NCBI GenBank assembly: GCA_041753075.1
Contig: JBGSVE010000011.1
Span: 46,598-110,597, forward strand
Length of the DNA stretch: 64,000 nucleotides
Direction: 5' to 3'
From: UBA6163 sp041753075
Lineage (GTDB): Bacteria > Planctomycetota > Planctomycetia > Pirellulales > Pirellulaceae
How positions within the stretch are numbered: the stretch's first letter is position 1; every line of letters begins with the position of its first letter. The notes beneath the pieces were generated by a model. That model saw nothing but the letters and a program-made list of their open reading frames with translations. It searched no databases and was not told the DNA's origin. A program made the translations under genes and the position numbers. This document shows, in pieces, positions 41,761 to 50,202 of the stretch.

Positions 41761-42104
41761 TCTTGATACCTTCACTCGCATCAATGTGCCACGAATGGCG
41801 TGAAAGGTTGCTGGCGAAGCAACTTGACAAGTGTTTCTTTCATAGGTCAATGACCTTCAACAATGAATCACGCTACCGGGACCGACGCATTTCGTTGACG
41901 GGCCCGACGTTACATTCTACGCTAAAACTTGCGACGGCTAAATCAAGAAAGTCATTGCTCGGTCGATGCCGTTGGACGCACATATCGTCACCCGCGAAGG
42001 CAAGCAAATTGCCCAATGGAAAGTTCGACGCGGATTGCTTTGACGATGGGCACTTACACGGACGCCCAATTGCTGGACAAACCCCTCTAAGCGGTCCAGA
42101 CACG
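41761..42104. other. 344-nt region without an intact gene between the PSD1 gene and the tRNA terminator
   Basis: No complete gene is visible. Frames on both strands here are interrupted or run through the tRNA gene. The only protein-like sequence is the 25-codon integrase-like remnant at 41966-42043. The first 100 nt may hold the promoter of the PSD1-DUF1501 operon, but I see no clear hexamers. Confidence 0.4.
41966..42043 (+). pseudogene. Possible N-terminal remnant of a tyrosine integrase
   Basis: A 25-codon frame reads MPLDAHIVTREGKQIAQWKV plus RRGLL and then stops. Planctomycete site-specific integrases often begin with this type of sequence (basic residues, then a Gly-Lys pair and an I-A-x-W strand). 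The piece lies about 100 nt from the 3' end of a tRNA gene, where integrases commonly act. The match is short and made from memory of the family style, so it is only a hint. Confidence 0.25.
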
Positions 42105-42141
42105 AAAAAACCCGCTGAAACACGGGGTTTAGCGGGTTTTT
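42105..42141 (-). terminator. Intrinsic terminator after tRNA-Val
   Basis: Read on the minus strand, ACCCGCT pairs with AGCGGGT around a loop that can itself pair (AAAC with GTTT), followed by a run of T residues. It lies 5 nt beyond the tRNA 3' end, where a terminator for the rpsU-tRNA transcript is expected. Confidence 0.85.
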
Positions 42142-42146
42142 CGGGA

Positions 42147-42220
42147 TGGGCGCTGAGGGACTCGAACCCCCGACCCTCTCGGTGTAAACGAGATGCTCTA
42201 ACCAACTGAGCTAAGCGCCC
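42147..42220 (-). tRNA. tRNA-Val (anticodon UAC)
   Basis: A 74-nt cloverleaf on the minus strand. The acceptor stem is GGGCGCT/AGCGCCC, and the D arm GCTC/GAGC encloses AGTTGGTTA. The anticodon stem TCTCG/CGAGA carries the loop TTTACAC, so the anticodon is UAC. The variable loop is GGGTC, the T arm GGGGG/CCCTC carries TTCGAGT, and the discriminator is A at 42147. CCA is not encoded. It lies 38 nt downstream of rpsU on the same strand and is followed by a strong terminator, so the two may share a transcript. Confidence 0.96.
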
Positions 42221-42258
42221 GCCGGTGAATTACACCGTGGGATCAGGGCCAAAACGGA

Positions 42259-42453
42259 TCAAACCGACAACAAACGAGAGCGACGACCACGACGCTCGGC
42301 TCGAAGACGGGATCGACGCTTGGTTTCGCTTGGCTTTTCGTAATACTCGCGGCGTCGCATTTCTTTCTTGATCCCGCTTCTCTCCACCAGCTTGCGGAAT
42401 CGGCGGACTGCTTCTTGAATCGATTCTCGATCTCGGACCACTAACTTAACCAT
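42259..42453 (-). CDS. rpsU: 30S ribosomal protein S21
   Basis: A 64-residue very basic small-subunit protein. The start VKLVVRDRESIQEAVRRFRK, after Met, is the S21 signature, followed by LVERSGIKKEMRRREYYEKP and an Arg-rich tail. The ATG at 42453 has GGAG 6 nt upstream on its strand, so the 27-codon longer frame is not used. S21 binds near the 3' end of 16S rRNA and affects initiation. It lies upstream of tRNA-Val on the same strand. Confidence 0.96.
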   Translation of the reverse strand: MVKLVVRDRESIQEAVRRFRKLVERSGIKKEMRRREYYEKPSETKRRSRLRAERRGRRSRLLSV

Positions 42454-42687
42454 CGTTTCTCCAGGTTCATGTTTGTTTTTGACTCCCAAAAGCAGGGTGG
42501 ATTCAAGCTGGCGGCGCAAAGCCACCAATCTCAACGCAAGAGCAGCTCAAGAATGTAATCGGCAGATGCGTCTTTTGGCAACGGCAAACTTAGATTGATC
42601 TTGACCGTCGTTCGGTGCGTAATTATTTGTGGAGTGCAGGCGGAGCGTTATCACCCAAGCAAGTTAGCAGCTTTGGAGGAGCGAATC

Positions 42688-43242
42688 GTGGTGTCTGATT
42701 CAGGATCGTCGGCCAGTGATGATGGTTCCGAGGGCCGCTCGACGCTTGAGCGGTTCTTTGCGGGCCTGAGCGAATACATTTTTGAGTCTCAACTTGGCAT
42801 CGCCGATGTCCAGATGATCGACTATCTGAGCGATTTGATGCTGCGGTTCGTGCGGACCGATTCGTTGCATCGCGTGCGCCGCAGTTCGGGTAAACCCGCG
42901 ACTGAGGTGTTCCAGATGCTCTGCGAAGCCGAAAAACGGATCGGGCTGGCCCGCCGCGAAGTCCACCGGCACATTGGCGATTACACGCTTTTCTGGAGCG
43001 GAATGTACCCCGAGAGTCTTCGCCGAATCCAGGGAAACGGCTCGCCCGACGGTTTTCTGGATTATTGTCGCCAGGGCAAGCGTGCCTATCGGATCGCCGC
43101 CGAAATCGCCAGCGACGACCAGCGGCCACAGTGCGAGTTGCTGATGCGGCTGAGCGAACAATTCGAGCTGTGCGCTTACGGTTTGCGTGAAGTCCGTCGC
43201 GAGTGGGAAAGTGGCGACCGGGCCGACGGCATGCTAATGTAG
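42688..43242 (+). CDS. Conserved-looking hypothetical helical protein, 184 residues
   Basis: I do not recognise a family. The start is a GTG at 42688, set by a strong GGAGGAG (42675-42681) 6 nt upstream; the frame extends to 42595 but without such a site. After a Ser/Asp/Gly-rich N-terminus (about 25 residues) the protein is soluble and helical. It has no signal or membrane segment. Notable parts are VQMIDYLSDLMLRFVRTDSL, CEAEKRIGLARREVHRHIG, DYTLFWSGMYPESLRR and the conserved-looking DYCRQGKRAYRIAAEI. It converges with the PpiC gene, with a 6-nt gap. It gives the impression of a planctomycete-restricted cytosolic protein. Confidence 0.65.
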   Translation: MVSDSGSSASDDGSEGRSTLERFFAGLSEYIFESQLGIADVQMIDYLSDLMLRFVRTDSLHRVRRSSGKPATEVFQMLCEAEKRIGLARREVHRHIGDYTLFWSGMYPESLRRIQGNGSPDGFLDYCRQGKRAYRIAAEIASDDQRPQCELLMRLSEQFELCAYGLREVRREWESGDRADGMLM

Positions 43243-43248
43243 TTGACG

Positions 43249-44418
43249 CTATTTTACGGTCGTTAACGACGCAGATTCGTCGTCGGCAAGTTGGAAAGAA
43301 CCGTCAATGTCATCGGGGTAAAGCGTCCAGACTGGGATACGTCGGGCCATTTCCTTGGTGACTTTTTTGGTCGCTTCCTCAATTTTCTTTTGCCTGAGCA
43401 CATCACGGATTTGATCCTGTAGCTCGCTCAGCGGCTTGGTGCCGGCTTCGTGGCGGTCCAAAATCCGCACGATATGCAGACCCTCCTGGTCTTCGATAAC
43501 TTCGCTCATCACGCCCAGAGGCAGCGAGAACACTTGGTCTTCGACAATCGTCGAGGCCAGCGAACCGCGATTTGTCCAATCGTGTAGACCGCCCTTGGAC
43601 GCCATTGGTTCTTGCGATTTTGCCTTGGCGACAGCGTTCATGCTGCCGCCGAAGTATGCCTCCCTACCCATTTCGTTAATTGTCTTTAGAGCCGCATCGC
43701 GCGATCCCGACGACTCAAAGCTGGCGGTTAATTGCTCCCACCGGGCTTGGGCCTTGACCTGGTACTTTTCCTGGTTGTCTTCGTAATAAATCTGGATCTC
43801 GGCAAGCGTCACATCCGGTTTTTTGGGGATACTGTCCATGCGATACAGGTGGGCGAGCATTTGGTCGGTGAAATCCCGTTTGGTCAATTCAAACGAGCTT
43901 CCTTCCTCGCGCAGTTTCGCGTCAATTTCATCAACCGAGCTGACTTTATACTGTTCGTACAAACGGGGAACCTCGGATTCGGCAAACATTTGGCGGGCCC
44001 GCGACTGCAGTTTCGTTTCGGCTTCCTTGCGTTTGTCAGCGTTTTGGGTGCCGACCTGAGACAGCAGGAATGACTCACGCAACATCTTGAGCTGGATGGT
44101 CTGCGACAACAAAGAACGGAACAGCACGGCCCGCATGTATTGCAATTCTTGCGGCGACGGTTCGGTTGGAGACTTTGACGTGATTTCTTTGATTCGACCG
44201 TCAACCCTCGGCAAAATGTCTCCGGCGAGGATGGGTGTGTTGCTGACGCGAGCGACTACGGCCGCAGGATCCTCAGGGATCTTCGTGTTCAGGGCTATTT
44301 TTATCGATTCTTGGGATGGACCCTGCGCCGACGCGGCCGTGATAAAACACCCGAAAAGCAAAAAACAGGCGAGCACTGTCAAGCAGCGCGAAGCGACCGC
44401 AAATCTCGCTATCGTCAT
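43249..44418 (-). CDS. Exported PpiC/SurA-type peptidyl-prolyl isomerase
   Basis: A 389-residue periplasmic foldase. The signal peptide CLTVLACFLLFGCFITAASAQ is followed by a SurA_N-like helical domain (about 50-220; ELQYMRAVLFRSLLSQTIQL). A parvulin (rotamase) domain occupies about 225-340: QVKAQARWEQLTA, GGLHDWTNRGSLASTIVEDQ, VFSLPLGVMSEVIED, GLHIVRILDRHEAGTKP. A C-terminal helix and acidic tail end the protein. It probably assists folding of exported or outer-membrane proteins, of which this region encodes many. It is divergent from the PIN/TRAM gene; the 170-nt gap between them shows nothing clear. Confidence 0.88.
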   Translation of the reverse strand: MTIARFAVASRCLTVLACFLLFGCFITAASAQGPSQESIKIALNTKIPEDPAAVVARVSNTPILAGDILPRVDGRIKEITSKSPTEPSPQELQYMRAVLFRSLLSQTIQLKMLRESFLLSQVGTQNADKRKEAETKLQSRARQMFAESEVPRLYEQYKVSSVDEIDAKLREEGSSFELTKRDFTDQMLAHLYRMDSIPKKPDVTLAEIQIYYEDNQEKYQVKAQARWEQLTASFESSGSRDAALKTINEMGREAYFGGSMNAVAKAKSQEPMASKGGLHDWTNRGSLASTIVEDQVFSLPLGVMSEVIEDQEGLHIVRILDRHEAGTKPLSELQDQIRDVLRQKKIEEATKKVTKEMARRIPVWTLYPDDIDGSFQLADDESASLTTVK

Positions 44419-44588
44419 GGCGGAAGTTCAATTAAAAGGAAACGAAATAAAGACCACTCGGCTTGTATCGCTATGGTACCCGTCAAATCAAGACGAATCG
44501 CGATAACCGTTCGCCGCATCGGTCCGGCAATTCGGTTCACCACATCGCCCCCTGGGTAGAGTGCGTTCCATTGGATTAAACTCTGGCA

Positions 44589-45593
44589 ATGGCACTTATA
44601 ATTCTCCGCTGTATTTTTTTGATTTGCGCTGGCGGTGCGTCGGCAATAATCAATGCGTCGCTGCCCAATGGCGGACCCGAGTTTGGCCCCTGGCTGGTGT
44701 TTCTTGCCGTGATGGGATTGGCGACGCTGGTGATCGTCGGCGACATTTTTGTGCCGCGAAAGCGAATTGACACCATTTCGGCGGTCTATTTCGGGCTGGT
44801 TGTGGGCACGCTGCTAACGTACATCCTGGGTATTGCTGCAGCGCCGCTACTGGACCGTACCGGGATGGCTGGCTCGATCTTACTGGTCGTCGCCGTGATT
44901 GCTTGCTATTTGTGCGTCAGCGTCTTGATTCAGACCAAGGACGACTTTCGCTTTCTGATTCCATACGTCGAATTTGTTCGCGACGTGAAGGGCTTCAAGC
45001 CGCTGATCTTGGATACCAGTGTCATTATCGATGGTCGGATCGAAGATCTTGTCGCCACCCACATTTTCGATAACCAATTGATCCTGCCGCGTTTTGCGCT
45101 CAGCGAATTGCAGGGTATTGCCGATAGCAGTGACAAGCTGCGACGCCAGCGGGGCCGCCGCGGCTTGGATATCCTCAACCGTCTGCGTGCCGACCCGACG
45201 GTGGACCTGCAGATTTTTGATCGCGATTTGCCGGAGTTCGCTGGTCATCCGGTGGATATGAAATTGGTTCTCTTGGCCAAGCATCTCGAAGGTAAAGTGG
45301 TCACCGGTGATTTCAACCTGAATCAGGTAGCAAAGATCCACAGCGTTCAGGTCATCAATCTCAATGAGATTTCTAATGCCTTGAAGCCGAGATTGTTGCC
45401 CGGCGAAAATTTCCAGATCAAGGTCATCAAGCCCGGCGAAGGCCAAGACCAGGGCGTTGGCTATCTCGATGACGGCACAATGGTTGTGATCGAAGGTGGA
45501 CGCCACCACATTGGACGCGATCTCGATGTGACCGTGACGAGCATCCTGCAAACCAACGCCGGCCGAATGATCTTCGCAAAGTACGATCCCTGA
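44589..45593 (+). CDS. PIN/TRAM-domain membrane protein (YacL-like)
   Basis: A 334-residue protein with four N-terminal transmembrane helices (about 4-24, 34-53, 64-87 and 94-115). A cytosolic PIN nuclease-fold domain follows: ILDTSVIIDGRIEDL with Asp142 and Asp148, LSELQ with Glu173, and VVTGDFNLNQ. A TRAM RNA-binding domain (about 265-334) ends the protein, with VGYLDDGTMVVIEGGRHHIG. All PIN acidic residues are present, so RNase activity is plausible. YacL-type proteins are conserved in many bacteria, but their substrate is poorly known. Its TGA stop shares one nucleotide with the hisF ATG (TGATG), indicating translational coupling. Confidence 0.93.
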   Translation: MALIILRCIFLICAGGASAIINASLPNGGPEFGPWLVFLAVMGLATLVIVGDIFVPRKRIDTISAVYFGLVVGTLLTYILGIAAAPLLDRTGMAGSILLVVAVIACYLCVSVLIQTKDDFRFLIPYVEFVRDVKGFKPLILDTSVIIDGRIEDLVATHIFDNQLILPRFALSELQGIADSSDKLRRQRGRRGLDILNRLRADPTVDLQIFDRDLPEFAGHPVDMKLVLLAKHLEGKVVTGDFNLNQVAKIHSVQVINLNEISNALKPRLLPGENFQIKVIKPGEGQDQGVGYLDDGTMVVIEGGRHHIGRDLDVTVTSILQTNAGRMIFAKYDP

Positions 45594-46375
45594 TGTTGGC
45601 CACACGGATCATTCCCTGCCTTGATGTTCGCGAGGGCCGAGTTGTCAAAGGCACTAACTTCGTCAACCTGCGCGACGCCGGTGATCCGGTTGAGGTAGCC
45701 AGGCGGTACGAACGCGAAGGTGCCGACGAACTTGTGTTTCTGGACATCACGGCGAGCCACGAGAAACGTGAGATCATGCTGGATGTCGTGCGTCGGTGCG
45801 CCGAACAAGTCTTCATGCCGTTGACCGTTGGTGGCGGTGTTCGCACGATCGAAGATATTCGCACCTTATTAGCCGCTGGCTGTGACAAGGTGTCGATCAA
45901 TTCATCGGCCTGCAAAGATCTTGACTTCGTCAAGCGCGCCGCCGACCGCTTTGGCAGCCAGTGTATCGTCGTTAACATCGACCCCAAGCGGGTTCAAATC
46001 GATGGGCGTGAAGTTTGGGAAGTGCACATTAACGGCGGACGCACACCGACGGGTCTGGAAGCGGTCAGTTGGGCGCGCGAGGTCGAAAAGCTCGGTGCCG
46101 GAGAAATTGTGTTGACGAGCATGGACGCCGACGGCACCTGCGATGGTTACGACTTGCCAGTCACTCGCGCCGTCAGCGACGCCGTCTCGATTCCTGTCGT
46201 TGCCAGCGGCGGTGCGGGCAGCCCACAGCATTTGGTCGATGCGATTGTCATCGGCAAGGCCGATGCTGTCCTGGCCGCCAGCATCTTTCATTTCGGCCAA
46301 TATACTATAGCCGAAACCAAGGAATTTATGCGCAGCGCAGGCGTTCCGGTGCGTTTAGCGAACAGCAATGCTTGA
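45593..46375 (+). CDS. hisF: Imidazole glycerol phosphate synthase, cyclase subunit HisF
   Basis: A 260-residue TIM-barrel cyclase that, with the glutaminase HisH, converts PRFAR to imidazole glycerol phosphate and AICAR in histidine synthesis. Catalytic Asp11 lies in RIIPCLDVREGRVVKG and Asp130 in VVNIDPKRVQIDG. The phosphate-binding loops MPLTVGGGVRT and IPVVASGGAGSPQHL are present, as is LTSMDADGTCDGYDL. The length is typical. It overlaps the PIN/TRAM gene by 1 nt. No other his genes are adjacent, so the his pathway is dispersed here. Confidence 0.97.
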   Translation: MLATRIIPCLDVREGRVVKGTNFVNLRDAGDPVEVARRYEREGADELVFLDITASHEKREIMLDVVRRCAEQVFMPLTVGGGVRTIEDIRTLLAAGCDKVSINSSACKDLDFVKRAADRFGSQCIVVNIDPKRVQIDGREVWEVHINGGRTPTGLEAVSWAREVEKLGAGEIVLTSMDADGTCDGYDLPVTRAVSDAVSIPVVASGGAGSPQHLVDAIVIGKADAVLAASIFHFGQYTIAETKEFMRSAGVPVRLANSNA

Positions 46376-46410
46376 GTGTTCGACGACGCTTTTGGAATGG
46401 CGACGCAGCG

Positions 46411-48603
46411 TTAGCCTTCGATCAATTGCACGACGCGTTCGTTGACGGCGATATCGGCATGTTGGCGACAACGAGTTCGCAGATTCATTCGCAACGACCA
46501 GCTTCTTGACTCATTGGGTTCAATCCACCAATGCGGAATCACACAGACGCTTTGGTGTACCAACTCAAAGCCGCCTTCACTTTGGCTGACCGTTTCGACG
46601 GGCATGGCCCACAGGGAACTGGCTTGGTCCAGTTCCATTTCGATGTCGATTCCTAACCACTGGTCGCTGAGCGAAATTCCATTGCAATCATACAAGTCCT
46701 GGCGCTCGCCAAGTTGGCCAAGTCGTCGCCCGCTGCGATCACTGAAATAACGATCGTCTGCACCGGAGGGCAAGCCGGCAAAGTTCATTTCAATTCCAAA
46801 GTGCAGGCGACGATCAACGGGCAAGTTTTCGAGCAGATAGGTGATCGTTAACTCGCTTGATCCGCCGACCATGGTGACCGCTTTGGTCAACGTAATTGGG
46901 TGGCCCCAGGCGTTTCCATCGCGACGCATTTGTAATTGAACGCGATCGGTGCCGCGCCGAATCTTGGCCTCAAATGGCATCTCAACAAAGTCGCCGCGCT
47001 CATAGGCACGACCCGCTGCGATCGCGTCGAGCGTGACATCGTCATCATAGAAATGGTCCATCATCGACTTGCGGGCAAAGCGATCGTAACCCAGTCGTTG
47101 ATCCAGATCAGCTTGTTTGAAGACAACGCGATCGTGAATGCTGGATACATCGGCACCGGCCGTCGATGGTCCGGCAATGACTTTGCGATGATACGCTTCG
47201 GGGCGACGCTGCATCGTGGCCAGCAGGTTGTGCGCAATCGCCCGCACGTCCAATTCGTACATTCTTCCGCCGCGACCGGGTGCCAGCCAGACGCACAAGT
47301 CGTTATTGGACAGCCGCACTTCTTGCAGACCATCGAGGTCAAAATCGCCGACGTTGGCTTGGGGCGGCAATGGACCAAAACCCGTCGTCGCCACCGGATC
47401 AAGCAACGTCGCCAGGACGTTGTCGGCCTGAATCAAATGATGAAATACCGCGTTGCGAAGGTGCGGCAAATAAATGCCGCCGAACGCACCGTGCCAATAG
47501 GGACAATTGCATTGCCCGCGATACAAATGGTCTCGTGCCACGGCCAACTCACGCGCATCCGCTCCAATTGATTCGGCTTGCTGCAGACGACGAGATACAT
47601 CGAGCATCCGGGCGTACATCTCGTTAGCCTCGGCGTACTTCGTTTTGAAGTTGCGCCAAAATCCACCGCGCACAAACGGCTTTAGCTGCGGCCAACGTTC
47701 GTCATCATCCAAAGCATGAACCGCGTCTTCGTAACGAACCTGTTGTTCGGTGGGCAACGACCATTCGGTCATTTCGCGGTAGCTGCAATCCGGCAAGTAG
47801 ATCTTGCCAACGGGCGCGGTGTGGCGAACGGCGTCGCCCAGCGTGACGCAGCGCAGCCAGTCGGAGTTGTTCGAAAGAGCTCCGAAGAAATCCCGCAGCC
47901 AGCCTTGGTCATAAACGTGCGATTTTGTATCCGGCCAGGTGCCAAATTTCTCACCGTCGTCGCCGAACGTCAGCACCGCACCAGGAAACGACTGGGCGAT
48001 CTGGCGGCAATGATCGATCGTTTCCGCGATGGGCGCAAACGGAATCGTGTATCGCAGCCGTTCGGACCCCGGAAAAATCCTCAGCAATTGGCCATCGTCC
48101 TCGGTCAAGTAATAACCGGTCAATCGATCGTCGCTCAGTCCGGCGGCGCGAAAGTGGTAATCGTCGAGCACGGTATAGGCGATTCCGGCGGCCGCGATGT
48201 CGCTCGTTAGGCTCGACTCCCAAACTCGCTCTGGCGTCCACATTCCGCTGACGACGGCACCGAGGTTTTTTTCCAGCCATGCTGTGTAAGCTTGAATTTG
48301 CCCGACACGGTCACGTCGCGGCAGCATGGTCATAATCGGTTCGTATTGCGGACCACCGATGATCTCGACGCGTCCAGCATCGACTAAGAATCGCAATCGA
48401 TCGATGTATTCGGGATGGTGCTGGGCCATCCACATCAGCAGCGGGCCGCTGGTGTGTAACGAAATGGAAATCCGCTCAAACGGCTCGAATACATCGAGAA
48501 ACGGTTGATAACTGTCTTGATAAGCCTGTTCAAAAACGTCGTCGAAATTGCCAATGGGCTGGTGATTATGAAGCACTAAGCAAAGGTGGACGTTGGGCGT
48601 CAT
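46411..48603 (-). CDS. GH57 alpha-glucan-processing enzyme (4-alpha-glucanotransferase/alpha-amylase type, DUF1926)
   Basis: A 730-residue cytosolic glycoside hydrolase family 57 protein. The N-terminal barrel opens with HLCLVLHNHQPIGNFDDVFE. The catalytic Glu lies in GMWTPERVWE (near residue 124) and the acid Asp in FGDDGEKFGTWP. A central helical DUF1925-like part follows, then a C-terminal DUF1926 beta domain (from about 400: FDLDGLQEVRLSNNDLCVWL). This order is that of 4-alpha-glucanotransferases and alpha-amylases of the family, which rearrange or trim alpha-1,4-glucans. It lies downstream of the GalT-like and glycogen synthase genes on the same strand, which supports a glycogen role. 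Hydrolase and transferase activities cannot be told apart from sequence. Confidence 0.9.
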   Translation of the reverse strand: MTPNVHLCLVLHNHQPIGNFDDVFEQAYQDSYQPFLDVFEPFERISISLHTSGPLLMWMAQHHPEYIDRLRFLVDAGRVEIIGGPQYEPIMTMLPRRDRVGQIQAYTAWLEKNLGAVVSGMWTPERVWESSLTSDIAAAGIAYTVLDDYHFRAAGLSDDRLTGYYLTEDDGQLLRIFPGSERLRYTIPFAPIAETIDHCRQIAQSFPGAVLTFGDDGEKFGTWPDTKSHVYDQGWLRDFFGALSNNSDWLRCVTLGDAVRHTAPVGKIYLPDCSYREMTEWSLPTEQQVRYEDAVHALDDDERWPQLKPFVRGGFWRNFKTKYAEANEMYARMLDVSRRLQQAESIGADARELAVARDHLYRGQCNCPYWHGAFGGIYLPHLRNAVFHHLIQADNVLATLLDPVATTGFGPLPPQANVGDFDLDGLQEVRLSNNDLCVWLAPGRGGRMYELDVRAIAHNLLATMQRRPEAYHRKVIAGPSTAGADVSSIHDRVVFKQADLDQRLGYDRFARKSMMDHFYDDDVTLDAIAAGRAYERGDFVEMPFEAKIRRGTDRVQLQMRRDGNAWGHPITLTKAVTMVGGSSELTITYLLENLPVDRRLHFGIEMNFAGLPSGADDRYFSDRSGRRLGQLGERQDLYDCNGISLSDQWLGIDIEMELDQASSLWAMPVETVSQSEGGFELVHQSVCVIPHWWIEPNESRSWSLRMNLRTRCRQHADIAVNERVVQLIEG

Positions 48604-48694
48604 GGTCTGAAACAGCCTGCTCAGGAAGGATTATCGCTACAACCGAACTATTCAAGTCATCTATCGGACGAGAGCAGTCCGAGGTTGAGCTTTC

Positions 48695-50011
48695 TTATCG
48701 CAGCGGATTTTCTTGCATCGCCGCTTGGCGATACAGGCGAGCGGCGTCTTCGGGCAGAATGGGATTGATAAGGCAGTCCGAACCCCATTCAAATCCAGCC
48801 AAATGGGTGATTCGAGGGAAGATCTCAAACGCCCAATGCCCCGCTTCTTCGCCGATAATCGCCGGCGGTCGGGTGTGAATCACGAAGTTGTAGGAAACCT
48901 CGGGGTAAATTGCCAACAACCAGCGAATGCTGGCACGCACTAACCGAGCCAGTTGGCCAAGCTCAGTGATCGTCAATTGCTCAAAGCAGTTTAAATGCCG
49001 TCGCGAAGTGATTTGCATCAGCATTGGTAGGTGGCTGGCGAAGGGACAGTACGCGACCATCGATTCCGATGCGGTGACAATTCGTGTTTTGGCTTTCAGT
49101 TCAGCACGCACCAGTTCGCAACGCAAACAACAACCCGTGCGTGCCCAATGCAATTTCATCCGGTCGGCGATCGCTTTGGGAGCGACTGGTAATTCCGAAG
49201 TGGCGATCAACTGACTGTGCGAATGGTGCAGCGACGCACCAGCCGACGACCCCGAGTTCTTGAACACCGAGATAAATTGAATCAGTGGTTGTTGTCGCCA
49301 ATATTGCATTCGCAATTGATACGCGCGAAACAGCATCGTAACGTGATTAAGGTCAAGCGACACCAACGAATCTTGGTGGCCGCCGGACTCGACAAAGACT
49401 TCGTGACCGCCGGAGACGGGACGGCTACGAAACAGCGCCGACGATTCACCACGACGAGCCCAGCGTGGCAAGTCGGTTTCGTTGGGCTGCGACATGGTCA
49501 TTAAGTCGACCGCAGGATACTTATTCGGCACGACGCGAATCGCCCATTTGTCCGCATCGCCGTTGCCTGGAGGCACATCCAACGACAAGGCGTCACACTG
49601 GCCCGCGCTAATCTCTAAAACTGAAGCCGGAGTTTGCTGTTCGTTGCCAGCACAGAACGGACATTGGACTTGAAGATCTGTGCCCGCTGGAAGGTCTACG
49701 TAGTCGCTCGGGCGTTCACCGCGACCCGATGCAAAAATGGTCCAGCGTCCATTGATTGCGTCGTAACGCGTGTGCGTGGTTGGCTCGCCTTGGCCGGGTG
49801 TGGAATGGGGCTCGGCCAAGCTGGGACCAGCTGGTCTGGACCGCTTGTTATCGACCGCCAGACTGCGCAGCGAGGCGACTTTGGTATCCAAATTCGCTTC
49901 GGACGCCAGCCCGCCAACCATTGTCGTCACCGAATCGCCAACGACACTCGAATCCGTGATGCCAGCCAAACTTGAATTCGCTGGCGCAGGATTATTCGAG
50001 CGACTTGTCAT
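48695..50011 (-). CDS. GalT-like hexose-1-phosphate nucleotidylyltransferase
   Basis: A 438-residue HIT-superfamily protein. Zinc ligands are visible in CPFCAGNEQ, and the nucleotide-transfer His in GASLHHSHSQLIA, the HxHxQ core in which the second His is uridylylated. KYPAVDL, HEVFVE and VISYNF-like elements complete the fold. The ATG at 50011 was chosen over a GTG at 50029. The first 75 or so residues are Ser/Ala/Thr-rich and do not match the family, so the true start may be later. Since it lies between glycogen synthase and GH57 genes, it may act on glucose-1-phosphate and NDP-glucose in glycogen metabolism rather than in the Leloir pathway; that is inference. The usual galK and galE neighbours are absent. 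Confidence 0.85.
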   Translation of the reverse strand: MTSRSNNPAPANSSLAGITDSSVVGDSVTTMVGGLASEANLDTKVASLRSLAVDNKRSRPAGPSLAEPHSTPGQGEPTTHTRYDAINGRWTIFASGRGERPSDYVDLPAGTDLQVQCPFCAGNEQQTPASVLEISAGQCDALSLDVPPGNGDADKWAIRVVPNKYPAVDLMTMSQPNETDLPRWARRGESSALFRSRPVSGGHEVFVESGGHQDSLVSLDLNHVTMLFRAYQLRMQYWRQQPLIQFISVFKNSGSSAGASLHHSHSQLIATSELPVAPKAIADRMKLHWARTGCCLRCELVRAELKAKTRIVTASESMVAYCPFASHLPMLMQITSRRHLNCFEQLTITELGQLARLVRASIRWLLAIYPEVSYNFVIHTRPPAIIGEEAGHWAFEIFPRITHLAGFEWGSDCLINPILPEDAARLYRQAAMQENPLR

Positions 50012-50202
50012 ACCATAGTCCGATGGCACATTGGTGATTCTCTGCGGCCTGGTTCGTCCAGACTCTCACAGAACACTAGAAGGCGTGTGCGAATGGTACA
50101 CAAATTGGCCACCAAGAGAATCTGAATTCACGGCAAATCACGATCTTTTTGAAATATATCTGCGGAAAGTGGTTGACACGATGCACGAGCCAAACGGCCA
50201 AC

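Noticed and set aside
41873..42205. 110-codon minus-strand frame between the tRNA and the PSD1 gene
   Set aside because: It is a translation of the tRNA-Val gene and its terminator; the RGFESLSAH part is simply tRNA sequence read as protein.
44880..45605. 241-codon minus-strand frame opposite the PIN/TRAM gene
   Set aside because: It lacks any family motif and lies wholly over the conserved PIN and TRAM domains on the plus strand.
50030..50202. Possible small gene or regulatory element between the GalT-like and glgA genes
   Set aside because: Only an unremarkable AT-richer stretch is visible, with no motif, hairpin or ribosome binding site strong enough to report.
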